Part shown: piece by piece, positions 56,234-64,000 of the stretch
Layout of the letters: each line of letters starts with the position of its first letter
Numbering within the stretch: position 1 is the first letter of the stretch
Assembly: GCF_000241525.1 (NCBI RefSeq)
Contig: NZ_AHIL01000002.1
Coordinates: forward strand, 62,001 to 126,000
Direction: 5' to 3'
DNA length: 64,000 nucleotides
Source: Comamonas testosteroni ATCC 11996
GTDB taxonomy: Bacteria; Pseudomonadota; Gammaproteobacteria; Burkholderiales; Burkholderiaceae_C
Notes under the pieces: model-generated
What the model saw: the letters and a program-made list of their open reading frames with translations, nothing else
Told to the model about the DNA's origin: nothing
Databases searched by the model: none
Program-made: the position numbers and the translations under genes

Positions 56234-57129
56234 TGCAACAAACACCTGTGGTGCTGGATGTCGACGGATCGGTAGGCCCGCTGGCGCAAGAAAAGCGCCT
56301 GCCGCTCGCAGATTGGCAGGAGCTGGTGCGCTTTGGCTGCAGCCTGCGCAGCTTCAGGCGCTTCAGCCAGGCCATGCAGGAGCAGCTGCCCGCGCAGCGC
56401 GGCACCGTGCTCATGGGCAGCGGCGACTTTCACCATCTGAGCTGGCCGCTGATCGAGCGCTGCATTGCCGACAAGGGCTTCAGCGCCAAGCATCCGCTGC
56501 GCGTCGTGGTGCTGGACAACCACCCCGACAATATGCGCTTTCCCTGGGGCGTGCACTGCGGCTCCTGGGTGCGGCGCGTAGCCATGCACCCGGCCGTATC
56601 GCAGGTCCATGTGGCAGGCATTACCTCGCAGGACATAGGCTCGGGCCATGCCTGGGAAAACTATTTGCGGCCGCTGCGCGCCGGCAAGCTCACCTACTGG
56701 AGCTGCGGCGTGGACACCGGCTGGGCCAGGCGCGTGGGCGCTGGCAAGGCGTTTCGCAGCTTTTCCGATATCGCCGAGCTGGTACAGGCGCTGTCCAGCC
56801 ATCTGCATGACTGGCCGCAGGACACGTATCTGAGCATAGACAAGGATGTGTTCGCCGCCGAAGTCGTGCGCACCAACTGGGACCAGGGCCGGATGCTGGA
56901 AGAGCAGGCCGTGCAACTGATCGATGCGCTGCGCGAACAGATCACGGGCAGCGACATCACGGGCGACGTGTCGTCATGGCACTATGGCACCTGGTGGAAA
57001 CGACTGATGAGCGCGAGCGACGGCCAGGACACACAGATTGACGCCGCTACGCTGGCCGGCTGGCAGGCCGGGCAACATGCATTGAACCAGCGGCTGATCC
57101 AGCGCATAGCGCTCAGCAGCACGAGTTAG
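56230..57129 (+). CDS. Arginase/agmatinase-fold (ureohydrolase superfamily) protein
   Basis: 299 residues from the ATG at 56230, overlapping the upstream stop as ATGA (a second ATG follows at once). The binuclear metal motifs are kept in divergent form: GSGDFHHLS for GGDHS, LDNHPDNM for DAHxD, and LSIDKDVF for the SxDxDxxDP strand. All six usual His/Asp ligands seem present. The DP of the last motif is missing, and a short N-terminus replaces the usual first strand. Hydrolysis of a guanidine, amidine or amide in the cluster product is likely; arginase itself is unlikely. Coupled to the GNAT gene. Confidence 0.8.
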   Translation: MMQQTPVVLDVDGSVGPLAQEKRLPLADWQELVRFGCSLRSFRRFSQAMQEQLPAQRGTVLMGSGDFHHLSWPLIERCIADKGFSAKHPLRVVVLDNHPDNMRFPWGVHCGSWVRRVAMHPAVSQVHVAGITSQDIGSGHAWENYLRPLRAGKLTYWSCGVDTGWARRVGAGKAFRSFSDIAELVQALSSHLHDWPQDTYLSIDKDVFAAEVVRTNWDQGRMLEEQAVQLIDALREQITGSDITGDVSSWHYGTWWKRLMSASDGQDTQIDAATLAGWQAGQHALNQRLIQRIALSSTS

Positions 57130-57176
57130 AGCGATTTCACCGACCACTTTTCAACACTTCGCTTCAAGGAGCTGAC

Positions 57177-58478
57177 ATGCTGGACCGGTTGACCGAAAAA
57201 TTGCTGCAACAGGCATTTGCACCTTTGGTCACAACGGGACGGCTCGAAGTCATCACCCCTTCAGGAAAGGCGCTGATATTCGGCGACGGCGGCCAGCCTC
57301 AGGCGCGCCTGCGCTTTGCCGACAGACGCGCCGTACTTGCGCTGCTGCGCGACCCCGACCTCAACTTTGGCGAGCTGTTCATGCAGCAGCGCCTGCTGGT
57401 CGAGCAAGGCACGGTCTACGACGTGCTGGAGCTGGTGCTGCGCGGCGCCAGGCATGTGCCCGTCAGCGCCACGGTGCGCATGCTCGATGCCTGGCGCATG
57501 AAGCTGCGGCCCTTGCTGCAGAACAATCTGCGCGGCAAATCGCGTGCCAATGTGGCGCATCACTACGATCTGGACGACCGGCTCTATCAGCTGTTTCTCG
57601 ACAGCGAGCGCCAGTACTCCTGCGCCTATTTCGAGCAGGGCAACGAAGACCTGGAAACGGCACAACTGGCCAAGAAGCGCCATATCGCCGCCAAGCTGCT
57701 GATCGAGCCGGGCCAGCGCGTGCTCGATATCGGCTGCGGCTGGGGCGGTCTCTCGCGCTATCTGGCCGAGGTGGCCGGCGCCGGTCATGTCACCGGCATC
57801 ACGCTGTCCACAGAGCAACTGGCCGGCGCGCGGTCCAGGGCCTCGCAGTCCATCCATGGCGAGCGGCTGGAGTACCGGCTGGAAGACTACCGCGATACCC
57901 AGGGTCCCTTCGAACGCATCGTCTCAGTCGGCATGTTCGAGCATGTGGGCACGAGTTTCCACGACGCCTTCTTCCGCAAATGCCACGAGCTGCTCAGCGA
58001 GGACGGCGTGATGCTGCTGCACTTCATCGGCAACAGCGATGTGCCCGACTTCAACAATCCCTGGATAGAGCGCTACATCTTTCCCGGCGGTCATATTCCA
58101 TCAATGTCGGAGTTCACGCCGGCCATAGAGCGTGCGGGGCTGGTGATCTGCGACATCGAGGTGCTGCGCCTGCACTATGCCCAGACCCTGCGCCTGTGGC
58201 GCGAGCGCTTCATGGCACGCCGCGCCGAAGCCGCAGCCCTGTATGACGAGCGCTTTTGCCGCATGTGGGAGTTCTATCTGTCCATGTCGGAAACCGCGTT
58301 CCGCTATCAGGACATTGCCATCTTCCAGGTTCAGCTGGCGCGCAGACAGGACGCCGTGCCGCTGACGCGTGACTATGTGCACCAGCGCGAAGGGGCACTC
58401 AAAAGCCGGGAGGCGGCCCTGGGCCTGAGCGCACCAGCCATGGCAGGCGCCGCAAAAATCAAAGCATCTACCGCTTGA
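57177..58478 (+). CDS. Cyclopropane-fatty-acyl-phospholipid synthase family SAM methyltransferase
   Basis: 433 residues. AAGGAG precedes the ATG. SAM site VLDIGCGWGGLSRYLAE near residue 185, preceded by RQYSCAYFEQ (CFA-type Cys) and followed by VGMFEHVG (Glu) and YIFPGGHIPSMSEF (His). Residues 1-110 form the lipid-binding N-domain. The enzyme adds a methylene to unsaturated acyl chains of membrane lipids; some relatives instead methylate other lipid groups. Last gene of the plus-strand half, closed by a terminator. A housekeeping cfa gene may exist elsewhere, so a special lipid role here is possible. Confidence 0.9.
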   Translation: MLDRLTEKLLQQAFAPLVTTGRLEVITPSGKALIFGDGGQPQARLRFADRRAVLALLRDPDLNFGELFMQQRLLVEQGTVYDVLELVLRGARHVPVSATVRMLDAWRMKLRPLLQNNLRGKSRANVAHHYDLDDRLYQLFLDSERQYSCAYFEQGNEDLETAQLAKKRHIAAKLLIEPGQRVLDIGCGWGGLSRYLAEVAGAGHVTGITLSTEQLAGARSRASQSIHGERLEYRLEDYRDTQGPFERIVSVGMFEHVGTSFHDAFFRKCHELLSEDGVMLLHFIGNSDVPDFNNPWIERYIFPGGHIPSMSEFTPAIERAGLVICDIEVLRLHYAQTLRLWRERFMARRAEAAALYDERFCRMWEFYLSMSETAFRYQDIAIFQVQLARRQDAVPLTRDYVHQREGALKSREAALGLSAPAMAGAAKIKASTA

Positions 58479-58485
58479 CTGTCAT

Positions 58486-58519
58486 CGATTTCAGCATCAA
58501 TAAGGCCTGAAATCGTTTT
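58486..58519 (+). terminator. Rho-independent terminator between the convergent gene strings
   Basis: CGATTTCAG (58486-58494), 12-base loop, CTGAAATCG (58507-58515), then TTTTA. A 9-bp perfect stem just after the CFA-family gene. The facing DegT gene ends at 58554. Confidence 0.8.
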
Positions 58520-58553
58520 ATATCAGGCGTAACAAGCTATCGTTTTATGAGAG

Positions 58554-59771
58554 TCAGGCACGCTGAACTGCGGACTGAAGGTGGCTCGCCAGTTGGGCAA
58601 ACCGCGCGTCATCCAGCCACGGGCTGTTGCTGATGGCCAGCAGGCGCTGCGCCCAGTCACGCGCCTGGCCGACCGTGTCGCCCCGCGCAGCACCCAGCAC
58701 ATGGTCATAGCGTCCATAGTCGGGCAGCACATGGACAAAGGGCAGGGACAGACCCCAGCCACCGCCCCAGTGCGCGTGCAGCACGGCATCCCTGGCCTGC
58801 TGGCTGGGCATGCGCAGCAGTATCACCGGCCACACGCCCTGCGCCCCGGGCACGGCATCCTGCACGACTTCCAGCCCGCTGGCCCGCAATTGCGCGATAC
58901 GCAGGCCAGCCTGCTTGGAGGTCTGCTGCTGAAATGCCGCCAGCCGCCGCAACGCCTTGGCACCCACGCTCTGGCGCCAGCGCCCCAGACGGTGCTGGGC
59001 AATGAGGTCGTCGAAGTCATCGCCTGCCGCCTCTACCCAGTCACCGCGAGACAGTGATTTCTCCAGCGGCTTGCCATAGGCCATGCGCAGGCCGCAGGGA
59101 CGGTAGAGCATGGCGTAGCCCAGCAGCTCGATGCTGCGGCGCAGCTCCCACCACGGACTGAAGCGCGTGGCGGCGCCAGCGGCGCGCAGCGCAGCACGCA
59201 TGGAAGGCTCACGCGCCATCAGCACGCCGCCTTCAAAAGTGCTCAGCCCCTTGCCGACAGCCAGGCTGAAAAAGCCGATGTCGCCCTTGAGGCCCACCGA
59301 AGCTGCGCCGCTGCGCGCCCCCAGTGCCTGGGCCGCGTCCTCGATCACATAGGCGCCCACGGAACGCGCGCATTGCAGAGCGGCATCCACATCGGCCACA
59401 CGCCCACACAAATGCGTGGGCAGCACGGCCAGCGTGCGCTCGCTGCACAGGCGCTGCAGGCAGACCGGGTCCATGTCCAGCGCATCGGCGCGCAGATCGC
59501 ACAGGCGCAATTGAAGCCCGCACTGCGCAATCGCCAGCGCCACCAGCGGGCAGGTATAGGCTGGTGCAACGACCTCGCTGCGCTCCGGACTGAGGGTCTT
59601 GAGGCTTCGCAATGCCACCATCAGGGCCGAGGTGCCCGAGCATTCGAGCTGCACCGACTCCACGCCCAGCCATGCGGCCAGCTGCGCTGCCAGGCTGCCC
59701 GCACCCGAGGGCCAGAGATCGCCGAGCTGCAATGGCAGTCCTGCCGTTGGCGGCACGGTGGGCTGGCGCAT
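58554..59771 (-). CDS. DegT/DnrJ/EryC1/StrS family PLP aminotransferase
   Basis: 405 residues. Sugar-aminotransferase fold: ECSGTSALMVALRSL, VVAPAYTCPLVALAIAQCG, VIEDAAQALGAR, GFFSLAVGKGLSTFEGGVLMA with the PLP lysine in VGKGLS. Members convert keto-sugars of nucleotide- or lipid-linked sugars to amino-sugars. The motif around the lysine departs from the usual SFHxxKxxTxGEGG, and no nucleotide-sugar synthesis gene is near, so the substrate may not be a sugar. One base separates it from the small transporter gene upstream, so they are coupled. Confidence 0.85.
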   Translation of the reverse strand: MRQPTVPPTAGLPLQLGDLWPSGAGSLAAQLAAWLGVESVQLECSGTSALMVALRSLKTLSPERSEVVAPAYTCPLVALAIAQCGLQLRLCDLRADALDMDPVCLQRLCSERTLAVLPTHLCGRVADVDAALQCARSVGAYVIEDAAQALGARSGAASVGLKGDIGFFSLAVGKGLSTFEGGVLMAREPSMRAALRAAGAATRFSPWWELRRSIELLGYAMLYRPCGLRMAYGKPLEKSLSRGDWVEAAGDDFDDLIAQHRLGRWRQSVGAKALRRLAAFQQQTSKQAGLRIAQLRASGLEVVQDAVPGAQGVWPVILLRMPSQQARDAVLHAHWGGGWGLSLPFVHVLPDYGRYDHVLGAARGDTVGQARDWAQRLLAISNSPWLDDARFAQLASHLQSAVQRA

Positions 59772-59772
59772 C

Positions 59773-60159
59773 TCAGGCGGCCTGCTCTGCCTCTGGCTTC
59801 TCGCTCACGGCCAGACACATGATGCCGGCCACGATGAACAGACAGCCAATGATCTGCGGCCAGCCAATGGGCTCGTTGAACAGCCAGTACGAGATCGCCA
59901 GCACCGAGATGATCTCCAGATGCGAGGCGGCAAAGGCCGGGCCGATGGGAGCGTGCTTGAGCAGGCTCATCCAGGTGAAAAAGGCTCCGATGTAACCCAC
60001 GAAGGCACCATAGATCCAGGGCTGGCTAAACACGCGCAGCAGCCAGCCGGTCGAGAACTCCAGCGGCAATGCTGAATCACCAGCCTGCTTGAAGCTGAGC
60101 TGCGCCAGCGTGTCAAAGGCCATGAGTACCAGAAAGCCGACAATGTAAAAACGCTTCAT
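59773..60159 (-). CDS. Small 4-TM DMT/EamA-like transporter subunit 1
   Basis: 128 residues with four hydrophobic helices (MKRFYIVGFLVLMAFDTLAQLSF, PWIYGAFVGYIGAFFTWMSLL, FAASHLEIISVLAISYWLF, IIGCLFIVAGIMCLAV). It is half the size of a normal EamA protein, like SMR proteins and the ArnE/ArnF flippase subunits, which work as pairs. A second such gene lies 12 bases upstream. Probable membrane export or flipping partner for the product of this cluster. Confidence 0.83.
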   Translation of the reverse strand: MKRFYIVGFLVLMAFDTLAQLSFKQAGDSALPLEFSTGWLLRVFSQPWIYGAFVGYIGAFFTWMSLLKHAPIGPAFAASHLEIISVLAISYWLFNEPIGWPQIIGCLFIVAGIMCLAVSEKPEAEQAA

Positions 60160-60171
60160 AGCCGACGGCCC

Positions 60172-60540
60172 TCAGTGCAATCCAACGATGGCCACGCCTA
60201 TGGACACCAGCACGATGCCGGCCACGCGCATGGGCGCGAGCTTTTCACGAAACAGCACCCGGCCCAGAATCATGATGGCGACGATGTTGATGGAGCCCAG
60301 CAGCACACCGTCCGACAGCGGCACCAGCGACAGAAACGCCAGCCAGACCAGGAACTCGGCCACATAGCAGGCAATGCCCACCCACAGCCATGGCCTGGCC
60401 AGCATGAAGCGCCAGCGCTCCGTGCCATTGCGATGCCCAGGTTCACTGGCCGCTGCCTTGAAAGCCAGCTGTCCGCCACTGTCCACCAGCACATTGAGTA
60501 TCCACAGCGTCACCACCAGGGGCGAGAGATCACTACCCAT
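60172..60540 (-). CDS. Small 4-TM DMT/EamA-like transporter subunit 2
   Basis: 122 residues from the ATG at 60540 (overlaps the hydrolase stop by 8 bases; longer upstream starts overlap it more). Four helices: VVTLWILNVLVDSGGQLAFKAAA, WLWVGIACYVAEFLVWLAFLSLV, GVLLGSINIVAIMILGRVLF, MRVAGIVLVSIGVAIVGLH. Similar in size and layout to the neighbour, with opposite-looking charge pattern not clearly resolved. A heterodimer with the next gene is likely, as in ArnE/ArnF. Confidence 0.82.
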   Translation of the reverse strand: MGSDLSPLVVTLWILNVLVDSGGQLAFKAAASEPGHRNGTERWRFMLARPWLWVGIACYVAEFLVWLAFLSLVPLSDGVLLGSINIVAIMILGRVLFREKLAPMRVAGIVLVSIGVAIVGLH

Positions 60541-61441
60541 TCGCACCCCTGGCAGGCGCCGCCGAGCTGGCAATCCGCGCGATGAATTCATTGAGCCTGG
60601 CAATCACGGTGCGGCGCTCGCGGTCGATGGTGATCATGTGATAGCAATTGTCCAGCAGCACCAGGTCGACATGGGCGTTGACCGCGCCGCGCTGGATATC
60701 GTGGGCATTGCTGACCGAGGAAATATCGTCTTCCCGGGCATGAATGACCAGACAGGGCGAGCGCAGCTGCGCCAGTCTGGCCTGCACGTTCGCGGACAGG
60801 GCGCGCAGCTCGATGACGCTCCACCAGGGATTGCCGGGCAGGCCTGCGGCAGAGCTGTCGCCGCTGTTCATCTGCTCGACCACGCGCGCGCGCAAGGCCT
60901 CGTCCTTGATGCCGTAGGGCGGCGCCTCCATGAAGACACTGTTGCGGCCGATGCCCAGCAGGCGGAACAGCGGCAGCAGGAACGCCAGCTTGGTATAGGC
61001 CGGAATGCTCCAGCCGTCATAGCGAAAGGTGGTGGACAGAGCGCAGACGCCGGCCACCTTGTCGGGATGGCGCTCGGCCACGGCCAACGACAGCAGCGCC
61101 CCCATGGACAGACCGCCGACCACCACATGGTCCACATGCAGCGAAAAGCGCTGCAGACCCGACTCCACACTTGCCAGCCAGTCCGTCCAGCGGGCAGCCA
61201 CCAAGTCTTCCATGCTGCCGCAATGTCCTGCCAGCTGCACCCCGTAGACCGTGAAGCCCTGCTTGTTCAGACCTTTGGCGAGCAGGCGCATCTCGGCCGG
61301 CGTGCCGGTCAGGCCATGAATCAGCAGCACGCCCGTGCGGGCATTGAGGCCCTCGCCGGGCATGACGAACTCATGCGGCGTCACGCACAGCTGCTGCAAA
61401 TCCGGCTGCTGCAGCAGCCCCAATCCATCGGCGGCATTCAT
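60533..61441 (-). CDS. Alpha/beta hydrolase (serine esterase/lipase-like, S33-type)
   Basis: 302 residues from the ATG at 61441, which overlaps the HAD gene stop (ATGA). Oxyanion-hole motif LLIHGLTGTPAEM, nucleophile elbow GGLSMGALLS (Ser), acid in HAREDDISS and final His in NCYHMITIDRE. The order fits monoacylglycerol lipase/carboxylesterase enzymes. No signal peptide, so cytoplasmic. It could trim or transfer an acyl group during synthesis of the cluster product. Confidence 0.88.
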   Translation of the reverse strand: MNAADGLGLLQQPDLQQLCVTPHEFVMPGEGLNARTGVLLIHGLTGTPAEMRLLAKGLNKQGFTVYGVQLAGHCGSMEDLVAARWTDWLASVESGLQRFSLHVDHVVVGGLSMGALLSLAVAERHPDKVAGVCALSTTFRYDGWSIPAYTKLAFLLPLFRLLGIGRNSVFMEAPPYGIKDEALRARVVEQMNSGDSSAAGLPGNPWWSVIELRALSANVQARLAQLRSPCLVIHAREDDISSVSNAHDIQRGAVNAHVDLVLLDNCYHMITIDRERRTVIARLNEFIARIASSAAPARGANG

Positions 61442-62151
61442 GCAGTCTGCTCCATGCCGAGCAGGACCTGTTCCAGCAGCTGGGTGGCCTGCGCAAAATG
61501 CTCGAAGCGCGCATGGGCAATCCCCTGGCTCTCGCAATAGTCGATGAGCTTGTACTTGGCCAGCACGAAATCCGCCTTGCCGGAAACGCAGAAGTCCGAC
61601 GTGCTGTCGCCGATATAGAGCACCCGTCCGTGCACAGCCTGCTGCTCGGCCAGGCGCTCGCACTTGCAGTTGCCGCTGGCCCGTGCGCAGCGATTGCTGG
61701 CCCAGGGCGAATCCAGTCGCCAGCTGCGCTCTCCCGTCTGCACCAGATGATTGGCGATGACTTCCAGATCCCCGAGGCCGTGGCGTGCAAGCACATGGCG
61801 AATCGCATAGTCAATACCGTCGCTGACGACCTGCACCTTGATGCCATGCAACCTGGCCTCGGCCACGAAGCCGGCAAAGTGCTCGTCGATCTCTATGCCG
61901 TCCAGATGGTTCTGCAGTTCGGCCTCGCTCATGTCCAGCAGGGCTACCTGCCCCTTCATGCATTCGCGCGAGCCGATATCGCCACGCTCCCAGGCGTCTT
62001 CCAGCTCCTGCCAACCCGGCTTGCCAAAGCGGTTGAGCAGGGTATCGGTCACGTCCAGCAAGCTGATGGTGCCGTCGAAATCGCTTTGCACCATCCAGCC
62101 GGCCGAAGCTGTACCTGCAGACGACGGAAAAATCTGAATGCGCTTATTCAT
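61438..62151 (-). CDS. HAD-superfamily phosphatase (MtnX/phosphoserine-phosphatase-like)
   Basis: 237 residues. HAD motif I in QSDFDGTISLLDVTD, motif II in VQVVSDGIDYAI, motif IV in LYIGDSTSDFCVSGKADFVLAK. Helical cap between motifs I and II. Relatives dephosphorylate phosphoserine, phosphoethanolamine, phosphocholine or the MtnX substrate. Overlaps HlyD by 8 bases and the hydrolase by 4, so part of one coupled string. A CNCKC cluster near residue 160 (GNCKCERL) is an oddity without clear meaning. Confidence 0.85.
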   Translation of the reverse strand: MNKRIQIFPSSAGTASAGWMVQSDFDGTISLLDVTDTLLNRFGKPGWQELEDAWERGDIGSRECMKGQVALLDMSEAELQNHLDGIEIDEHFAGFVAEARLHGIKVQVVSDGIDYAIRHVLARHGLGDLEVIANHLVQTGERSWRLDSPWASNRCARASGNCKCERLAEQQAVHGRVLYIGDSTSDFCVSGKADFVLAKYKLIDYCESQGIAHARFEHFAQATQLLEQVLLGMEQTA

Positions 62152-63079
62152 GGAAGCTGACCCTCACGTTCTGACCGACCTTGACATTGGTGGGCGGCTG
62201 GTCAAACGCCAGCACGCATTCCACAACTCTTACCGGGCCACGCTGCGCGTCGTCCTGCAGCCGGGCCGTGCCGTAGACGGGGCTGATGCGCAGCACGGTC
62301 GCTGCGGGAAACTCCTGGCGGGCAGCGATGCCGTCTGCGTCAGCGGCCACCTGGGCTTTCATGCCTTCGCGAATCGCCGTCACATAGCTTTCGTTGACTT
62401 CGGCCCGCACGATCAGAGGGCGCTTTGGCAGCAGCACCGCCACGGGGCTGCCGCTTTGCAGCATGCTGCCGCCCTGGGCCAGCAGGCGCACCACGACGCT
62501 GGCCTCGGGCGCACGCAGCTCGTGGCGCTGCAGCAGGGCCCGCAGCTGCTCGGCCTTGCGCTTGGCGACCGTGACTTCCGCAGCCGCAATATCCACTTCG
62601 GACTGCGCATCACGCAGGGCCTGCACGGCTTCGTCCACGCTCTGCAGGTCCGCCGCACCCTGTTTGGCTGCGGCCTGCCAGCGCGTCAGCGTGGCCTTGA
62701 GCGCGGGCAGGCGATCCTGGCGCGTCTTGAGCTTGGTCTGTGCCAGCTGCAGCTCGGACTCCGCCACCGCCAGATCGGCGCGCGCCGCATCGTCGGCGAG
62801 ACGCAGCACCAGCTGGCCTTTCTGCACGCTCTGACCTTCCTTGACCAGCAATTGCTGCACCACGCCCGATGCGGTCGACGAAAGATCGAGCAGACCGCCT
62901 TCGACGTCGATCTTGCCCCGCGCAACCGCCACCTGGCTCTGAGGCTTGGTCTGGGCTGCAGCCGGTGTGACCACGGAGGCTGCGTCCTGAGACGGAGAGC
63001 ACCCGCCCAGCATCAGCACGGCCGCCGCCAGCAGCGGCGCGCCCGACACAATGCTGAGACGAAATGGGCTTGGGTTCAT
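62144..63079 (-). CDS. HlyD/DevB-type membrane fusion lipoprotein
   Basis: 311 residues. Lipobox LMLGGC near residue 27. Lipoyl half-motif GVVQQLLVKEGQSVQKGQLVLRLAD, coiled coil (about 95-180), second half HELRAPEASVVVRLL, then a beta-barrel. It links an inner-membrane exporter to an outer-membrane channel. Two bases after the ABC ATPase gene, so both form an ABC export system of the DevBCA/MacAB kind. Confidence 0.9.
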   Translation of the reverse strand: MNPSPFRLSIVSGAPLLAAAVLMLGGCSPSQDAASVVTPAAAQTKPQSQVAVARGKIDVEGGLLDLSSTASGVVQQLLVKEGQSVQKGQLVLRLADDAARADLAVAESELQLAQTKLKTRQDRLPALKATLTRWQAAAKQGAADLQSVDEAVQALRDAQSEVDIAAAEVTVAKRKAEQLRALLQRHELRAPEASVVVRLLAQGGSMLQSGSPVAVLLPKRPLIVRAEVNESYVTAIREGMKAQVAADADGIAARQEFPAATVLRISPVYGTARLQDDAQRGPVRVVECVLAFDQPPTNVKVGQNVRVSFHE

Positions 63080-63081
63080 GT

Positions 63082-63834
63082 TTATTCCTTGATGGGGCTG
63101 TTCTGGCGCCAGTCGCTGCGAATGGCGCCGTCTTCCATGCCCAGCACACGATCGGCGTGGCGCACCAGACGCGGGTCATGGCTGACGCACAGCACCGTGG
63201 TGCCGTGCGTGCGCGCTGCACGGTGCAGCAAGTCGATGACGCGCTGGCCGCTCTCGGCATCCAGCGCACTGGTGGGCTCGTCGGCGAACAGCAGACGAGG
63301 CTGCTTGGCCATGGCACGTGCGATGGCCACACGCTGCTTCTCGCCACCCGACAGCTGGGCCGGACGCATATGACTGCGGTGCGAGAGCCCCACTTCATCG
63401 AGCGCCTCCTTGGCACGGCGCAATGTCTCGGCGCTTTTGAGGCCCATATAGCCCAGTGGCAGTTGCACCTGCTCCAGTGCCGTCAGGGCCGGAAACAGAT
63501 TGAAGCCCTGGAAGACGAAGCCCGTATGGCGCAGACGAAATTTCTCCAGCGCCGCCGTACCGAGCTTGGCCAGGTCCTCGCCCAGTGCCAGCGCATGGCC
63601 GGCATCGGGCTTTTGCAGACCCGACATCAGCGACAGCAGCGTGCTTTTGCCGCAGCCCGACGGGCCAGAGATCAGGCTCAGCTCGCCCGCATAGAGGCTG
63701 ACGGACAGCCCCTGCAGCACATGCACCTGGACGATGCCCGACACAAAGGATTTGTCGAGGCGCACGGCCTCGAGGCTGGGCACAGCATCCTTGGCTACAG
63801 GTGTTTTGACGCGTTCCATGGTCTGGGCTTGCAT
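63082..63834 (-). CDS. ABC transporter ATP-binding protein (LolD/MacB/DevA type)
   Basis: 250 residues. Walker A SGPSGCGKSTLL, FQGFNLFPALT Q-loop, signature LSGGEKQRVAIARAM, Walker B LLFADEPTSALD, H-loop VSHDPRLV. A 25-residue N-terminal tail precedes the ABC domain. GAGGCC lies ahead of the ATG, 10 bases after the permease stop. Partners: HlyD gene and the FtsX-type permease. Confidence 0.94.
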   Translation of the reverse strand: MQAQTMERVKTPVAKDAVPSLEAVRLDKSFVSGIVQVHVLQGLSVSLYAGELSLISGPSGCGKSTLLSLMSGLQKPDAGHALALGEDLAKLGTAALEKFRLRHTGFVFQGFNLFPALTALEQVQLPLGYMGLKSAETLRRAKEALDEVGLSHRSHMRPAQLSGGEKQRVAIARAMAKQPRLLFADEPTSALDAESGQRVIDLLHRAARTHGTTVLCVSHDPRLVRHADRVLGMEDGAIRSDWRQNSPIKE

Positions 63835-63844
63835 GTTTCAGGCC

Positions 63845-64000
63845 TCAACGCAACAGGGTTGCCGGGTCGGCACGCAGCAGGCTGCGCATGGCGCCCAGAC
63901 CCGACAGCAGCGACAGCACGGCCACCAGAAAGCCGCAGGCGAGTACCGCGGACAGGTTGAGGGCCACAGGGACCCGATAGGCGGATGCAATGCTCAGCAG
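63845..64000 (-). CDS. ABC transporter permease, FtsX/MacB type, C-terminal end (cut by window edge)
   Basis: The last 51 residues of a frame that enters from the right edge. One membrane helix (LSAVLACGFLVAVLSLLSGL) followed by GAMRSLLRADPATLLR and a TGA at 63845-63847. This ending (helix, R-x6-DPATLLR) is typical of FtsX-type permeases. It lies directly upstream of the ABC ATPase gene. Confidence 0.82.
   Translation of the reverse strand: MLSIASAYRVPVALNLSAVLACGFLVAVLSLLSGLGAMRSLLRADPATLLR

Overview
The window is ordinary, GC-rich (visibly about 60-65 %), densely coding betaproteobacterial chromosome. The best organism guess is Comamonas, most likely C. testosteroni or a close relative. 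The strongest clue is the 708-residue quinohaemoprotein ethanol dehydrogenase at 533-2659: its 31-residue leader, vicinal cysteine pair and C-terminal CxxCH domain match what I remember of the C. testosteroni enzyme. A split MetH, a bioBADF operon and a hutH/U/I/F/G set also fit Comamonadaceae. I saw no rRNA, tRNA, insertion sequence, prophage or CRISPR array.

Layout. 1-4605: aldehyde dehydrogenase (cut by the window edge) and quinohaemoprotein ethanol dehydrogenase on the minus strand, a divergent AcoR-type regulator, and an AmiS/UreI channel. 4719-13361: EamA transporter, lplT, alr, argD, a benE-yggS pair and a divergent MocR-type PLP-binding regulator. 13386-17807: bioB-bioA-bioD-bioF, tightly overlapped. 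18264-21928: porin, an Ala/Gln-rich protein with a C-terminal four-cysteine motif, and the first half of a split methionine synthase. 21995-30629: a MexEF-OprN-like RND pump operon with alkB at its tail, an AraC regulator and a small unknown gene ahead of it, then soxR with a perfect SoxR box between the divergent genes.

30652-46871 is a large histidine-utilisation locus of the five-step HutF/HutG type: hutG, hutF, a HisC-like aminotransferase, an FAD-linked 2-hydroxyacid oxidase, hutI, hutD, hutU, an NCS1 permease, hutC (divergent), hutH, a second HutC paralogue, and a NitT/TauT-type ABC importer. Ten-base sites of the form TGTmTAkACA, like the known HutC operator, lie in front of the hutU/permease unit, hutH and the ABC importer. 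The translationally coupled oxidase and aminotransferase could turn imidazolyl-lactate into histidine inside the hut operon. Next to it (47133-51294) lies a LysR - CoA-transferase - acyl-CoA dehydrogenase - HutC-family unit, which could be a second side entry.

51432-53342 is recQ. 53608-64000 is two convergent gene strings that I do not recognise as a named system. The plus strand has a class III aminotransferase, a FemAB/GNAT-like acyltransferase, an arginase-fold enzyme and a cyclopropane-synthase-family methyltransferase. The minus strand has an ABC exporter (permease cut by the window end), an HlyD adaptor, a HAD phosphatase, an alpha/beta hydrolase, two 4-TM transporters and a DegT aminotransferase. 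The content suggests synthesis and export of an amino-modified lipid or similar small molecule; this is inference.

Three copies of a GC-rich hairpin repeat each start directly after a stop codon (4606, 37657 reverse, 54982).
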